Part shown: one piece after another, positions 1 through 13,386 of the stretch | Position numbering within the stretch: position 1 is the stretch's first letter | Layout of the letters: every line of letters begins with the position of its first letter | DNA from: Capsicum annuum | Taxonomy: Eukaryota; Streptophyta; Magnoliopsida; Solanales; Solanaceae | Direction of reading: 5' to 3' | DNA length: 64,000 nt | Assembly: GCF_002878395.1 (NCBI RefSeq) | Contig: NC_061115.1 | Location: 90,066,080-90,130,079, forward strand | Notes under the pieces: model-generated | What the model was told of the DNA's origin: nothing | What the model saw: the letters and a program-made list of their open reading frames with translations, nothing else | The model's database searches: none | Program-made: the position numbers and the translations under genes

Positions 1-161
1 TAGAACTCTTTGCTTATTTATAAGTGTGTTATTCATTTTTGCCTATGATTGGGCATTTTCCACTAAGTTAACCCATTGCATTTAATTCTGGGTTACAGTT
101 TGACTTACCTATTGGTGGGTTAGAGTAGGGTCCATCATATTTTATAAATTAGGTTGTGACA
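1..161 (+). repeat. End of G1 5' LTR (cut by window edge)
   Basis: This block matches the end of the LTR finishing at 7161: both carry the stretch around 'gacttacctattgg', then a motif about an unoriented 'cataaatt' and a terminal GTGACA/ATGACA. The internal region starts right after it but lacks a recognisable primer site, gag, protease and reverse transcriptase, so a large internal deletion seems to join this LTR to the RNase H end. The left part lies outside the window. Confidence 0.6.
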
Positions 162-224
162 TTATCTCTATAGTGTACATTGTGAGATTTTAACTGATCA
201 TTGCAATCTTTAATATTTTATGAC

Positions 225-1760
225 TCGAATAGAGCTTAATGTTAGAAAGTGTAGAGTGATAGAGTTGCTTAAGGATTATGATATTTCCATCTTGTATCAT
301 CCAGGCAAGACTAATGTAATAGCAAATGCCTTGAGTCAAAAGGCAGCAGGTATGGTTAACTTAGCTTTTATTTCAGTTTCTTAGAGGCCGTTGGCATGGG
401 ATATTCTATCTGTAGACAACTTGATGGTTTGTCTTGATGTTTTAAATCCTAGATGGATTCTTACTAGTGTTAAGGTGAGTTTTCATTATTTAATTAGATT
501 CGGGATCGTCAATTTGAGGATATTAAGCTTTATTTCCTTTGTGATAAGGTATTGAGTGGTGAGTCTGATAGGAAAGCCATAGATCCTAAGGGTGTTTTTC
601 TATTTGATGGCCATATTTGTGTTCCAAGGATTGATGACCTAACTTAATTGATTCTGCATGAGGCTGGCAACTTTAGATATTCTATTCATCTGGGCACAAC
701 TAAGATGTACAAAAATTTGAGACAACATTATAGGTGGGGTAGCATGTAGAGGGATGTGTCAGATTTTGTAGCTTGTTGCCTTTGTTTTTAGCTATTAAAT
801 TCCAAACATCAGCTTTTAGGTGGTTTGATTCAGAGATTGGCCATTATCAAGTTAAAGTGGGAGAGGATTACCAAGGATTTTGTTAGTAGTTTTCTCCGTA
901 CTTCTTGTGGTTGCAATTGTATTTGGGTTATTATGGATAGGTTGATCAAGTCAGCATATTTCATTTCTATTTAGATGTACTTTAGTGCTGAGAGGTTTGC
1001 TCGTATGTATGTGCATAACATAGTCTATTTGCATGGTGTGCCTATATCTATCCTTTCAGACTGGGTTTTCGTGGCTACTTCTAGATTTTGGAGAGCTTTT
1101 TAGGAGGAGTTGGGTACTCAGGTGGACTTAAGTACAACCTTTTATCTGTAGACCATTGGTAAGTTCAATTCAACTATGTAAGTGCTCAAGGATATGCTTT
1201 GAGCCCGTGTTATGGATTTTGGAGGCCAATAGGAGGAGCACTTAGCCTTGGCAGAGTTCTCTTACAATAACAGTTATCAATAGAGTATTGAGATGGCACC
1301 TTTTGAGGATTTGTATGGTAGGAGATGTCGTTATCTAATTGGATGGTTTGAGAACTCTTTTATTCGACCCCATGGTACTGATTTACTTTAGGAGTCATTT
1401 GATAGAGTCATGGTGATTCAAGACAAGTTAAGAGTAACTTAGAGTAGGCAAAAGGCCTATGCAGAGCATAGATTCCATGCCTTGATATTTGGAGTTGGTG
1501 ATCGAGTATTCCTTCGTGTATCACCTATGACGGATATGATGAGGTTTATGAGGAAGGGCAAGCTCCATGTACTTATATGGGACTCAGTCCAGTTTGATAA
1601 GCGGTTGACCTTCGTAGAGGAGCTTGTACTTATTTTTGCTAGTGATGTCAGATGATTATGCACTAGGGATATTTCTATAGTTAAGGTTCAGTAGAGGCAC
1701 CGCCCAGAAGAGGTGGTTACTTAGAAGATTAAGAGTAAGATGTGGGCCCTATCCTCTCCC
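225..1760 (+). pseudogene. Chromovirus (Ty3/gypsy) pol remnant: RNase H end, integrase, chromodomain tail
   Basis: Translated with many stops, this reads through the end of RNase H (ELLKDYDISILYHPGKTNV, about 255-320), the integrase zinc-binding region (SIHLGTTKMYKNLRQHYRW near 680-740, CCLC near 775-785), the core (VIMDRLIKSAYF near 930-960; a degraded second-Asp region near 1050-1090), the C-terminal GPY/F-type segment (FGVGDRVFLRVSPMTDMMRF near 1490-1550) and a chromodomain-like end (VKVQ.RHRPEE near 1680-1710). This order is typical of Tekay/Del-type chromoviruses. The reading frame has at least ten stops, and gag, protease and RT are missing. It is non-functional. Confidence 0.85.
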
Positions 1761-1812
1761 ATTTGAGACTTTAGGTATATCCTAATCCTTAACTTTTGTA
1801 AATAAAAGTTCC

Positions 1813-1827
1813 TTTAGTAGTGGATAT
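1813..1827 (+). other. Polypurine tract of G1
   Basis: tttagtagtggatat lies directly before the LTR start at 1828. The second chromovirus (G2) has nearly the same tract, ttttagtggtggatgt on the minus strand, directly before its LTR at 23690. This supports both the boundary and the relationship. Confidence 0.7.
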
Positions 1828-2347
1828 TATAATAACCCTTCAGGTCATTTTCCATATTTTCACTTATTTTTGCTATTATAGCTTCTTTATAGCTTTCCTA
1901 AGTCATTTTTGACTTGATGGAACTGAGAATTTGGTTATTGGGTAGTTTATTTGGTTCTTAGAGCTAATTCCCTATTTTGAAGTCTTTGCTAGTTTCAAAT
2001 GGCTATCGCATAAAAACTTTAGCTTAACGGCCTTGAATGTAATTTTTGACTGTTCCACTAGCTTTGAAATGTTAATTTTTGGCTAGGTGGACCATTGGTT
2101 CGGGTCCTAAGGCACCCAAGCTTATTTTGACCTATTGGTTAGAATGTTAAGAAATTAGAAATTAGGTTTGGGACCTGCATTTTAGTAAAATAACCTTGGA
2201 TGGAAATTTCTACTGTCCCATTGATTTTAGAATGTAGAACTTGGTGTGTTTACATATTCATTTGCATATACGGGATTTTGAATGAATCTCGAGGGCTTGG
2301 TAGAGACTTGGAACTTTTCCAAGTCTCAGCTGTAATCTGGTGCACTT

Positions 2348-2545
2348 GTGATCACGGACCATAGACTGCGGATCGCGGTCTGGCAGCATCAGTAAGTGCT
2401 GCGATTACAATAGTTCAAGCTACAAATATGACTCGTTCGGTAGACAAATAGAATTTCAATCGCGGTGGGGTAATGTCACGATAATGACATCCTCATCTAG
2501 TGCCTTTTAACATAATTGTGAAGGTCGGGTTACGATAACGATACC
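2348..2545. repeat. Palindromic motif cluster in G1 LTR
   Basis: Several copies of a GATCGCGG / GATCACGG-like motif occur here (tgatcacgg near 2349, gcggatcgcggtc near 2368, caatcgcggtgg near 2457, further degraded copies to 2545). The motif resembles the one in element L. It is CG-rich compared with the surrounding AT-rich LTR. Function unknown. Confidence 0.5.
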
Positions 2546-2832
2546 CAGGCACCTGGTAAGGGTATAAATACCTCATTTTAGCTAGACTTTTCTCTTTCTT
2601 CATCCATTTTCTTGAGAGTTAAAATCGTAAATGGTAAGATAGCTTAATATCGGAGTTTTTAGGTGATTTGGGAGCTTGGCTAATGCTTGTTCACACAATT
2701 ATTCTTCGATTTGTGTTAAGATTCCACCCTTTTTATAAGAGATTTTCCTCTTTTCATTTCTAAAAATCCCAAAACCTTAGAGGCTTGATTTTAGCATCAA
2801 ATTATCTCAGATTTCACCTATTTGTGGGGGTA

Positions 2833-5477
2833 TGTAATGCCCTAAATCTGGTACCCGAAATGCTACACAGTGCTTATGACCCCAAAGGACTACAAGATAA
2901 CCCATGACGATATCTGTACCTGAACACTACATAATATACTGTATAAATGCGGAAATAAAGGTTGTAAGGCCATAGGTTCAAAATTGAAACATAACTGATA
3001 AAACATAACATCTGGAGGGGTATGAAATACCCAAACCACTAAAATAACTATCTGAACATACTAGTCTAAAAAACCTCTAACTGGCTGAATTTTCTGAATA
3101 AGGAGTTGATGGGATATGTCCCCAACTAACTCCAACCATTGAAATAAATTAATTAATGAGATAATAAAGTAATGGTCATATCCTTGAAGAATGAGGACTC
3201 ATTGCTAACTCTAACCGCTGTAACTGGAATCTTACTGATGCTCTGGGACTCATGCTTCTGAACCTATGGTATAAAACACCATAGCGTAAATACGTCAGTA
3301 CGTTTGAATGTACTGGTATGCATGTGAGGTAGGCTGAATGTAAAAGGTTCACATACATGAACTATACTAAGTGACTGAATAACATGAACGTGAGGATACA
3401 TGCATGACTACATAATAACTATAACTGAGTTTATAAAAACATGATTACTGAGTCTGAGTAATGGTAACATGAGATAATGATATCTGTATAACTGAAATAA
3501 CTGATACTGAGCAACTGTATCTGACAGTCTAGGTTTTGATGGAACTAGCTGAGTTCCATACCGTTCTGAGTTGACTGTATCTGACAGTCCTAAATCCTAT
3601 AGAACTATCTGAGTTCTATTACTGAGACTAAATGACTATTTCTAATAGTCCTGATTCTGTACTTAAATTATGGGAAGTAGTCACCTAACCGACATACCCC
3701 AAATATTGCATTATAGTTGAGTTGGGGTCTAATATGTAACCCCAATTGGAAGGGTTTCAATACCGCGCCACTAGTATGGATAACCTGAGCAGGTAACTCT
3801 TGTGAGAATGGTGGTAACCCTCATATAAAAGGTTAATCCACCTTATCTACCTTCATATAACAGGCTATGATTTCTCAACCTATGTTGGCTACGTAGTTCT
3901 AGAATGCAAGGATTGCTTCTAAGAATCACACCCTCATATAACAGGTGGGTTCCTATCCTTGGGCTTGCTCGGTGCTAATTTCTAATCCCATATGGATAGA
4001 CACTGAACATGATTAACTGAACTAATTGGACTAAGTTAACTGAGTTCCGCTGACTGACGGAATACCACTGAGATTATTGAATTTCTAAGGTTTCTGAGAT
4101 TACTGAGTTTACTGAGTTTTCCTGAGTCACATAACTAACTGAATTTCTATGAACATGGATCAACTGAGTGTATCTTGAAAACACGACACTGATTCTATAC
4201 ACACGGCTAAATTTTTGGGTACAAGTACCCCCAGGACTCGATAGAAGGAAACTGACAAAGCATGACTTTCTTGAATACACGACCAACATCACAATCCGTA
4301 ATATAATAAGTTGGAGATTTCATGAAGTAGAAGTTATAAAGCACCACAAGGGCTACACATGTATCAATAATTCATTGACTAAGACATTTCATCAAACATT
4401 TGACATGCATAAACTTGTACATGATTGGGGATTTCACATTATCGTACTAGTATGGCACTTTTCTTTCACATAGGCATTTAATCGAACAATAGGGAGCATG
4501 CTTTGGTTATACAATCATCAACATATCTAATAATCATGGATACATCAATCAACATGTAAATTTAATGGTTTATCATGATTATTATGCAAATCACCACATC
4601 CTAGGGTCAATCATTGGAATATGTAATTTCAAACATGAATCAAAACCCCACAACATCATGAACATGAATTTTAATTCAATTTAAATCATGAACATTCATA
4701 AATAAAAAAATCTTAGATTTTGAAAAGAGATTCTTTAGCTTCATGGGTGAAAGGGACCCATGAATCAACACATGACATACCTGGGCAGATGATTTCTTGA
4801 AGATTAATGGAGGAAAACTTAAATTTTTGACTTGGAATTAAAAACCTAGGGTTTCTTGTTCTTGAGGATTGATCTTTGAGAGAAACCCTAATTTGATGTT
4901 ATAGATGAATAATAAAGTTATGGGATATGGTCTGGTATAATAAGGGGTTAAAATGGATGGAAAAAGACCAAAATATCCTTTTAAAAATGACTTTAAATTG
5001 CTGAACGGGATTTGTGACGGCTCGTGCGACGGTCCGTCGCTGGCTCGATGTTCCGTTATTATGACCATCGCACTTGGGCCAGAATAGGGACTTACTGCCT
5101 TAGTAGCGATGGATTGAGCGATGGTCCATCGTAAGTTCAGTGTTCCTTCAACCTGTACATCACACCATAGCCAGAAGACTGACTTACTGCCTTAGCTGCG
5201 ACGGTCTAGGTGACGGTCCATCGCTAGATCGATGGTTTGTCAACCTACCCATTGCACCTGGGCGGTTCTGATAGCTCTCGATAAAACATCCATAAATTTT
5301 TACTCCGATATTGGATTTGGACGAAATTGGTATCATTGGAAAGCTAATTCAATTTTTCACTCAACAAAAAGTATAAATCTTAAAAATTCAACATGTATAA
5401 AATGAATTCATATTTCAAAGTAAGTTTCTAACATTCTTGGGGTGATTTCAAGCTAGGTATAAGTACGGGGTATTACA
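2833..5477 (-). mobile_element. Solo LTR S1 (2645 bp) with perfect target duplication
   Basis: It starts TGTAATGCCC and ends GGGGTATTACA, an inverted-repeat pair. It is flanked by identical GGGTA at 2828-2832 and 5478-5482. The flanking sequence is LTR of G1 on both sides, so this is an insertion followed by LTR-LTR recombination. The second copy, S2 (10708-13386), lies in the opposite orientation and begins TGTAATACCCC on the plus strand, so S1 is on the minus strand. No internal coding region is present. Confidence 0.85.
5011..5235. repeat. GACGGTCCGTC motif cluster in S1
   Basis: Near-palindromes gcgacggtccgtcgc (5026-5040), gcgatggtccatcgt (about 5117-5131) and tgacggtccatcgc (5211-5224) are set in degenerate repeats: the phrase cttactgccttag recurs at 5091 and 5183, 92 bp apart. 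The cluster stands out as a CG-rich island in an AT-rich LTR. Confidence 0.6.
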
Positions 5478-6093
5478 GGGTAATGATTCCTTGGGCATAT
5501 GGGAACTTCAGGTTGGTTTTAGAAACATGATTTTTCATCAATAGAACACACATGAGATTTTGATGTGATTTTTGATCCAAAGAACAATGGTGCAATATTA
5601 GTATCATTATTCTTTTATTCATGAGTAGAATGTGATTTTTATAGCTTGGATTCTTACGAAAGCTTCTCAAAAGGGAAAAATAGTGATTTAGCAGATCTTT
5701 GAGCTTTTTTCAATATCGAGGTAGGCTAGGTTTTACCCCTTATTAGATTAAGATAATTCATAGTATGTTTATGATATTGTGTTAGATTTGGGATGAGTTT
5801 TAGGTATTGGTATGAACCTTAAGCCTAGATCGGGTAGAATTTTCCTAAAATGGAACTTTGGGGATTAGAAATAGGCCCTTGCACTACCTTAAGCTAAGAT
5901 GCATGTTAGCTTTTGTTGACCTTCTTACGCTTGTTACTCTTGGTAATGCTTATTGAGGTAATATTGAGAAACCTTTTCACTTTATAGTTATGTTGATTGA
6001 TGTAAGGGTTGATACCTATTGATTATGCTATTACATATGCTATTGATGATACTATTGAATATATTTATATTTTTATATTTACCCAATTTTAGT

Positions 6094-6230
6094 ACGAAGG
6101 ATGGTTGTGATATTGATGATATTTACTTGGTTCGAGTTTGAAGGATGGTTAAAATATTGATGATATCTATCCAATTTGAGTCAGGAGGACGATTAAGACA
6201 TTGATGATACATTTATCAGTTTAAGTCCAG
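6094..6230 (+). repeat. 45-bp tandem repeat, about 3 degenerate copies
   Basis: The phrase aaggatggtt..atattgatgatat occurs at about 6096 and 6141, and a weaker copy (aggacgattaagacattgatgat) near 6186. The period is about 45 bp. It lies inside the G1 3' LTR. Confidence 0.55.
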
Positions 6231-7161
6231 CTATTGATTATATATATATCGATTCGAGTCTAGCTATGCATATTATGATATGATGATATATTTTTATGAT
6301 ATGATAATATTGGGGTGTGAGATTGAAATTAGTAGTTTGGATAAGTCTAAAAATGAGGACATGGCTATAGTATGGCATGATATGAGTGGATTCTAGTAAA
6401 ATGTTAGAGATTGGTAAATGATGGTGGTGGGTTATACTATCTTTTTTGTATCCACCAGGCCTATAGGGGGCTTGCATTGGATTATTTACTTTTCCGCACT
6501 AATTGGAGTATGGGAGCCAATTTTATATTTATGATTGCATGTGTTGATGTTTTATGTTATGTTATGCTATTATTTTGATTTATTTACCTATTTATTCACA
6601 ACGATGTTGGAGATGGTTTAGGTTTTTTTCTACCTTGACTTAGTTATGTTATCTTGTATTTTGTCATATTTATATCATGATTTATCTCAGTCGGCTAATG
6701 ATGTTTATTGGGTACCCATTGTTTCAGTACTCATACTACAACTCTATACCTTTTGGTGCAGATCCGAGTACTAGTTACCATCGTTGATCGATGTTCATAT
6801 TATGTTGATTCTTCAGAGATAAGGTGAGTTCTTAGAGTCGGAGTCACCTATTTCCTTATTCTTTCATGTCCAGTGTTTAGTTTCAAGACATGGTTACGTT
6901 GATTATTTAAGACTTGGGTTGTATTATTACTAGATGCTCTTGTACTAGTTCTACCTGGTTGTGGGATGGATTTCTATACTGTTGATTTTCCCTTATCTAT
7001 TTATATTGCCTTGTTAAAATAAAAGATATGTTATTGATTTTTTCCTTGTTGGGAAATTTACACCAAGTTGACCCACTGTGTTTAGCTTTGGATTACAGTT
7101 CGACTTACCTATTGGCAGGATTTAGTAGGTGCCATCATGACTCACAAATTGGGTCATGACA

Positions 7162-7255
7162 CCCAATCCCTATACTTGTCTCCATAATAGTTCCAACCTT
7201 AATTACCTTACCTCGAGTTCTAAGAATCCTGATTGGACCCTTGGACCTTGGCTCG
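7162..7255 (-). pseudogene. Element C gag, downstream fragment
   Basis: On the minus strand this reads a segment like QGWNYYGDKYRDW. Element B's gag has the equivalent NQGWNYYDKLGYKDRE near 30140-30180. It therefore continues the gag found at 9510-10707, separated from it by the S3 LTR block, and is cut at 7161 by G1. The match is short but placed and oriented as expected. Confidence 0.55.
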
Positions 7256-9490
7256 TGTCACGACCCGACGCTACCCTCTAGTCGCGATAACGGTGCTTAC
7301 GGTCACAAGTGACCACAAGCTAACCAATGTGATGGTACCTGCTGAGAGCACTAAATAAAATAATAATAATAATAATGGATATGTGTGGAAAATAACTGAT
7401 AAAGCCATAAAATTTGAATACTGAAAATATGAATGAATAACAAGTCTAAATCATCTGATAAAACTGATAAAATTGACTAACTGTCTAATTGACTATCTGA
7501 AAGCCTCTAAACTGATTGTGGAGTTGATGGGAAAGAACCCCAACTAACTCCAACTGACTGAATAAAATGAAATACTGATATAACTGAATAATCATAATAT
7601 GTCCCCGATGAATGAGGACTCACCGCTACTGCTGCTGGATTACGCTGAACTGTCTAACTGCGGTAGGAAAATTGTGCATCCGAGCTTATAATATAAGACA
7701 TCATAAAACAAAGAAGAGTATGCGGTCAATAATTTGAATATACTGGTATATGAGATGAGGAGAGGCTGATATGCATGGGGTACTGTGCATATAAAATAAG
7801 AACTAACTGAATAGCATGATATAACTGATCATGAATGGATAAAAACTATAATACCTGAGAATGCAAGACTAAGATTATATCTGTAATGTTACTGAGATAA
7901 ATCTGTAATCTAAAAGACTAAAAGCTGTAATACTGAATATCTGTAAGTATGTACACATAGTCAAGCAAACATGAATTAAAAATACACTGAATACTTTATT
8001 GAGACTGTGGGAGGTATCATGTAATCGACATGCCCTAATTTGAGCTAATCGGAGTCCAAAATATAACCCCAGTTGGAAGGGTGTCACTATTGTGCCATAG
8101 GTACTAACACTAGCTGTGTGGATCCACTAATCTGGTGTCCCAAAGGACCAGGGTGTCAAGCCTAAATTAACGGGTGACCCCTGAGAGGAGGCCAAGCCTA
8201 AACTGATGGGTGACTCCTTATATCTCGAGTTGGCTACATAGTTCTGGAATACAGGGACTGCTATTAATGACTCTACCTCACTGATGGGGAAGCCGACACC
8301 TCTACATTCGCTCAGTGCTAAATCCTACACCCAACTGAGTTGACACTGGAACTAAAACTATACTAAGTTTAACTGAATGTTATTTCATGACTGATAGTGT
8401 TCATTATAATCATAATAACTGAATAAATAAGAATAATCATGGTTTAACTGAATCATACTTGAAAATCTGAAAATCATTTAAAACACATAGGTATTGGGTG
8501 TTCAAAACCCACCAACACTGAATAATCACTGAATATAATAGCAAGCCTAAAACTATATTAAAGGATCATGTTTCAAAACCCATTAGCATAGACATTTCAT
8601 AACATGTGGGGATCATGAATTTAACATGGGAATGCTTGCTAAGAATTATAAATTTAGGATTCATCATAAAATTCACTTGAATAAAGCATGGGAAACTTAA
8701 ATTCATAGCAAGAGGAATTCCAAATCTTGCATGGGATCATACATGGACTGGATTACATTTAAATTACCATGGAAACATGAATTAAACCCATATTAACCAA
8801 TACAAAATACAATAATGATAAAAAAAATTCAATCTTTAATCGAAAAGAGGGTGTTTGGGCTCGATCGGTGAAAGAAATCCAATGAATGAACATCCCACAT
8901 ACCTTAAACCTTTAACTTGAAAGATAAGCACCAATCTTGATGCTTTCTTGAAGTTTTGAACTTGGGGAAATTGAATTCTTGATTTCTTGGGGAGAAAGAA
9001 ATTGAATTTGTGTTCTTGGGGAAAATGGAGGGTTTTCTTGAGAGGTATTTGGAGATGAAGGGTAAATAATTCCATAAATGATATCCCAGTTTATGTTTTG
9101 AATGATTGGGTTGAGGGGGGAAAAGACCCAATTGCCCCTCAGCCATCTAAATTCAAAACTTGACGAAACAAGCTTACCACGATATGGTCTTATCACAGTA
9201 TTTCATTTCCCTCACTGTGAAGAGATCTGCATGACGAAGGGAATAACACCACATCGCGGGATTATAACAATAATCCTCTGGTTTTGTGATCCAAACATGA
9301 CCCAAACCCCATCCAAAAAATTCAAAACTTCATATAGACATTCTCCTTACATCCCTGAACATGAATTAACTAAAAAGCCAACATCTCAAGATTAGGAAGA
9401 CCAAGTTAAAAATCCTCCTAGTTTAGAAGCCTTAAAAATGACTTAGTCCCCAACTTAGTGAAATTTTTAGGCCTTAAGCCCCTTATGCAT
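7256..9490 (-). mobile_element. LTR-like block S3, relative of S1/S2, right end uncertain
   Basis: It begins TGTCACGACCC, a common terminal sequence for a minus-strand LTR. Much of it parallels S1: both contain the phrase ggagttgatggga followed by ccccaactaactccaac (near 7525 and 3105) and a similar order of landmarks. It sits inside element C's gag (fragments at 7162-7255 and 9510-10707). I could not identify a clean right end or target duplication, so it may be truncated. An (AAT)n run lies near 7360-7377. Confidence 0.5.
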
Positions 9491-9509
9491 GCAACTAGAA
9501 GCTGAACTA

Positions 9510-10707
9510 AGCTAAGAATAAGCCGCAATATCTTTATCTAGGTACTTTTCTTCCTCCTCAATATTGAAATTATACAACCTAGGAGATTTACCTTATGTGC
9601 CACAACATTCACTTTTTCTGAATTTATAGTCGCAAATTGCTTGGTCAGTCACCCAATCTCCATCCTCAGTTAGGCAACCTTGAGTCACTGTATCATCTAT
9701 AATTCTCCACTCAATGGCAACACGAATAGCATAGGTACTGAATCCTCTTTCTACCTCCCAAGTATGCCACCCTCAGTTGGAATTAGAGATCTGATCTAAG
9801 ATTTCCATAGCTAGCTCCCAACGAAGGCTTATGAAAAAGTTCAACCAGTAATAGTATTAGCAATAGCTTTGGTATTAGCATTCATGGAACTATAAAATAT
9901 CTCAAGCAAATTACTCCCTAAATATCTATGATTGGGAACACTCATCAAATTTTTCTTGAACTAGAACCGTGTCTCATACAATGCCTCAAAGTAATTTCCT
10001 GAAATAGTATATCTCAACCTTTAACTGTAGCACTCTAGAAGGAGGGAAAAATAAATCGAAGAACTATTTCCATAACCTATTGTAATTTGTGATGGACCTA
10101 CAAGGTAGCTCCGCAACCATAATATCACTTCAGCGTAAGAGAAAATAGGAACTTCTTGAGTCTCAAAGATTCTTAACTCACCCTAGGTAAATTATACAAA
10201 GTGCAAATCCCAACATAATTCATGATGTGTATGTTGGTATCATCAGTTGGTAGGCCATCAAACACGCACTTCAGATTCAATAATTGGAACATAACACTCA
10301 TAATACCAAACTTACCCCCAAGAAAACTCATGAAGAATGATATCTCTTATCTCGATAGGCTCAACATACCCCAAATCTTTCTTCGTATCACCATATTCTA
10401 GCTAAAATAAAAAACCTGAGGGTTCACCAACTCTATCTATTCAAGCTCTATCGAATTTTGCTTTACTTTTTTCTTCCTATCTCATATTTTCTCTTAAGCT
10501 GTGTGATGGGCAGCAGCATTTCTCCTCGTAATCTTTTCATCCAATAACCAAACAATAGTTTGTGTAGCTGTTTCTTGAACACCTAGTGAAGTTTGAGGAT
10601 TCAAGAGATTTAGGTCATCTTGAAATCCATGCTCATGTCCTTATATCCTATGATTCAGTCATTGGTTTGTTTCAAGCTCTGGGTCAAGTAGGATCACGGG
10701 ATTAACT
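9510..10707 (-). pseudogene. Element C gag (Athila/Tat-like), main fragment
   Basis: Reading leftwards on the minus strand gives decayed gag segments that match element B's gag in the same order: LLNLK-VFDGLPTDD (near 10260-10290), FFPPSRVLQLKVEIYYFR (about 10005-10065), a membrane-distal LAMEILDQ segment (near 9790) and an acidic EEEEKYL segment near 9550 equivalent to EEEVNY in B. Gag would form the virus-like particle. There are many stops and frameshifts. Solo LTR S2 separates this region from the element's LTR and primer site on the right. Confidence 0.7.
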
Positions 10708-13386
10708 TGTAATACCCCATACTTCTACCTAGCTTAAATTCATTCTGAAGATGTCAAAGACATTATTTACATATGAATACACTTTTACATATGTGGAATT
10801 TTGAGGATTCTAACTTTTTGTTGTGTGGGAAATTCAATAAGCTTTCCATCGATACTAAATTTGCCTAAATCTGACACCCAAGTGAAGAGTTAGAGCCTTT
10901 TTAGTGAGACAGTGTATCACCTGAGCCATCAACGCATTGCAAAGCTAGCTTAAATGGCAATTGTCAATTTCTAGTGTTGCTCCACAATAATGGTGCGTCA
11001 GCCAAAGACCCAGTTCACACTTGTCCCTTTCCAGTGTTCCAATGTTATACCACCACGTCATGGTAAGATTCTAGGTTGCACAAAATGTGGCAATGTGATT
11101 GTACCGAATCGTGCCACCATGCAATTTTCCAGTTGTCACTTTCTAGAGACACGGCGCGATAGCGCCGCATTGTACTAGGGGTCCAGATAGAGAAATTTTC
11201 ACAAAATTTAAAAGACACATCCAGGGTTAAATAGGTCTTTTCCCATGATTTTATTCCACCCAGATGTGGGATTTAAGCCCTAAATATGTCCTTAGCTACT
11301 TATTATTCACTTTTTCCCCAATATCAAGAACTTTCTCTCTCAAGAAAATAAAACCCTAGCCCTTGAGAATCAAGGTCAATTACAAGAAATCCATCGAAGA
11401 ACCTTCAAGGTTTTATTTCTCAGGTATGCATAGTTTTTATTCATGGATTCCTTTCATCCATGAAGTCCAATAATAAAGTTTTAAACAATGAATTATGATA
11501 TTCATGCTATTTGTTGATTATGTTCATGTGGTTGTTGTTGTTGTATGATTCCCAAGTTGGAATCTTTATGTGTTTTTATGATAATATGTTAGCATGTGAG
11601 TTGAAAATCATGAATTTTAGTTGGTTATGATATGTTAATTTGATGATTATGCCATGACTTAAGTCATGCACCCTAAGTGTTTGACAAAATTCCTAAGGGA
11701 CTAGAAATTATGTAATATGACTAAATTGTGACTTAACTGAAGGATTCATGTTTTACCCTTATGTTCAAATGACTCCCATGCTATTGATGTTAAATGTAGA
11801 TGTTTGTTAGAATGCTCATGATGTTAGAGTATGAAATTATGACATTAAGTATATGCATTCCTACCATGTACAAGATTATGATAACCATGTACTTCATGAA
11901 ATATCCAACTTATTGTACTGTGGATTGTTGATGTTGGTCGGATATTCAAGATTGTCATGCCATGTATTGAGTCCTGGGGGTACTTGTACCCGGAAATTTA
12001 GTTGTGTGCCTAGAGCCAGTGTCATGTTTTCACTATATCCTCAGTCAAGCCATGTTCCGTAGAATTTTATCATTCATATGACTTAGGAAAACTCAGTAAA
12101 CTCAGTAATTCCAGTTATCTCAGAAAACTCAGTAATTCAATAATTTCAGTAGTATTCTGTCAGTCAACAAAACTCAATGAAATCAGTACAGTTCAATTTA
12201 TTTTATCATGTTTAGTGTCTATTCAGATGGGAGTAGTATTTAGCACTAAGTGAACCCTAGGATGAGGACACACATTGACAGTTGAGGGTGTGTTCCTTAG
12301 AAGTAATCCTTGCATTCTAGAACTATGTAGCCAGCATAGGTTGAGACATCAAAACTGATAGCTGAGTGTTGATGAGGTGGATAAACACTATTAGATGAGG
12401 GTCCCACTATTTTCTTTTGGGGACACTGCCAGATGAGGGTCACCCACATCTTGTCTTTACTAGTAGCGCAGTATTGACATCCTTTCAATTGGGGTTACAT
12501 ATTGGACCCCAACCTAGCTATATTGCTTTATTTGGGGCATGTCCGTTAGATGACCACTTTCCATAATTATAGTTTCAGACTCAGTCTCAATAATAGAATT
12601 CAGATAGTTTTTTAGAATTTCAGGACTGTCAGATAAAGTCAACTCATAACAGTGTGAAACTTAGTTAGTTCCATCAGAACCAGGACTTTCAGATACAGTC
12701 GCTCAGTATTAGTTATATCAATTATCAGTGACTCATGTTATCAATAATCAGACTCTATAGTCAGTACCATCACAAATGCAGTTACAGTCACTTATTCATG
12801 CATGTATTCTCACATTCATGTTATACTGTTAGTTAGCATTGTTCATGATTTGAACCCTTTGCATTCATCCTACCTCACGTTCATACAAGTAAATTCAATT
12901 GTACGGACCTATTTGTGCTATGGTATTTTATTCTATACCATAGGTTCAGAAGCACGAGCTCCAGAGCATCAGTAGCATTCCAGTTTCAGCAGTCAGAGTT
13001 AACAGTGAGTCCTCATGCTTCAAGGACATGATCATTACTTTATTTCTTTATTACTTAGTTTATTTCAGTAGTTGGATTTAGTTGGGTACATGTCCCATCA
13101 ACTCCTTATTCAGATAGTTTAGAGGATTTCAGACTATAATATTTTCAGACTAGATGTTTTCAGACATTGTTTCAGTTTTGGTATTGTCGTACCACATTAT
13201 TCAGATATGATTTTATTAGATGTTTATCAAATTTGAACCTTATGGAATGTTTCAGCCTACTATTTTTGCATTTATACAGTATATTATGTAGTGTTTAGGT
13301 ACAAATATCAGTCATGGGTTAGTTTGTGGTCCTTCGGGATCATGAGCACCGTGTAGTATTCTGGATACCAGATTCAGGGTGTTACA
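10708..13386 (+). mobile_element. Solo LTR S2 (2679 bp), same family as S1
   Basis: It starts TGTAATACCCC and ends AGGGTGTTACA. It matches S1 in reverse complement over its length; for example, the end near 13310-13386 mirrors the S1 start near 2833-2900. Flanks are taact / tgcct, only 3 of 5 identical, so the target duplication is weak. It lies between element C's gag and primer site. A stem-like cggcgcgatagcgccg occurs at 11152-11167 within a degraded motif cluster (about 10910-11170). Confidence 0.75.

Larger units (their letters stand above)
1828..7161 (+). repeat. G1 3' LTR, interrupted by solo LTR S1
   Basis: The LTR begins TATAATAACCC (a decayed TG start) and ends GGGTCATGACA, so the ends form an inverted repeat. 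Removing S1 and one copy of its 5-bp target leaves about 2.7 kb. Its last part matches the window start (1-161) and a fragment at 16430-17183. It holds a palindromic motif cluster near 2348-2545 and a 45-bp tandem repeat near 6094-6230. On its right it abuts a gag fragment of the minus-strand element C, so G1 probably inserted into C. Confidence 0.7.

Noticed and set aside
8836..9196. Three overlapping ORFs of 79-94 codons on the minus strand, and one on the plus strand at 9102-9395
   Set aside because: They lie in the S3 LTR, in a purine/pyrimidine-biased stretch, in different frames, with no shared motif.
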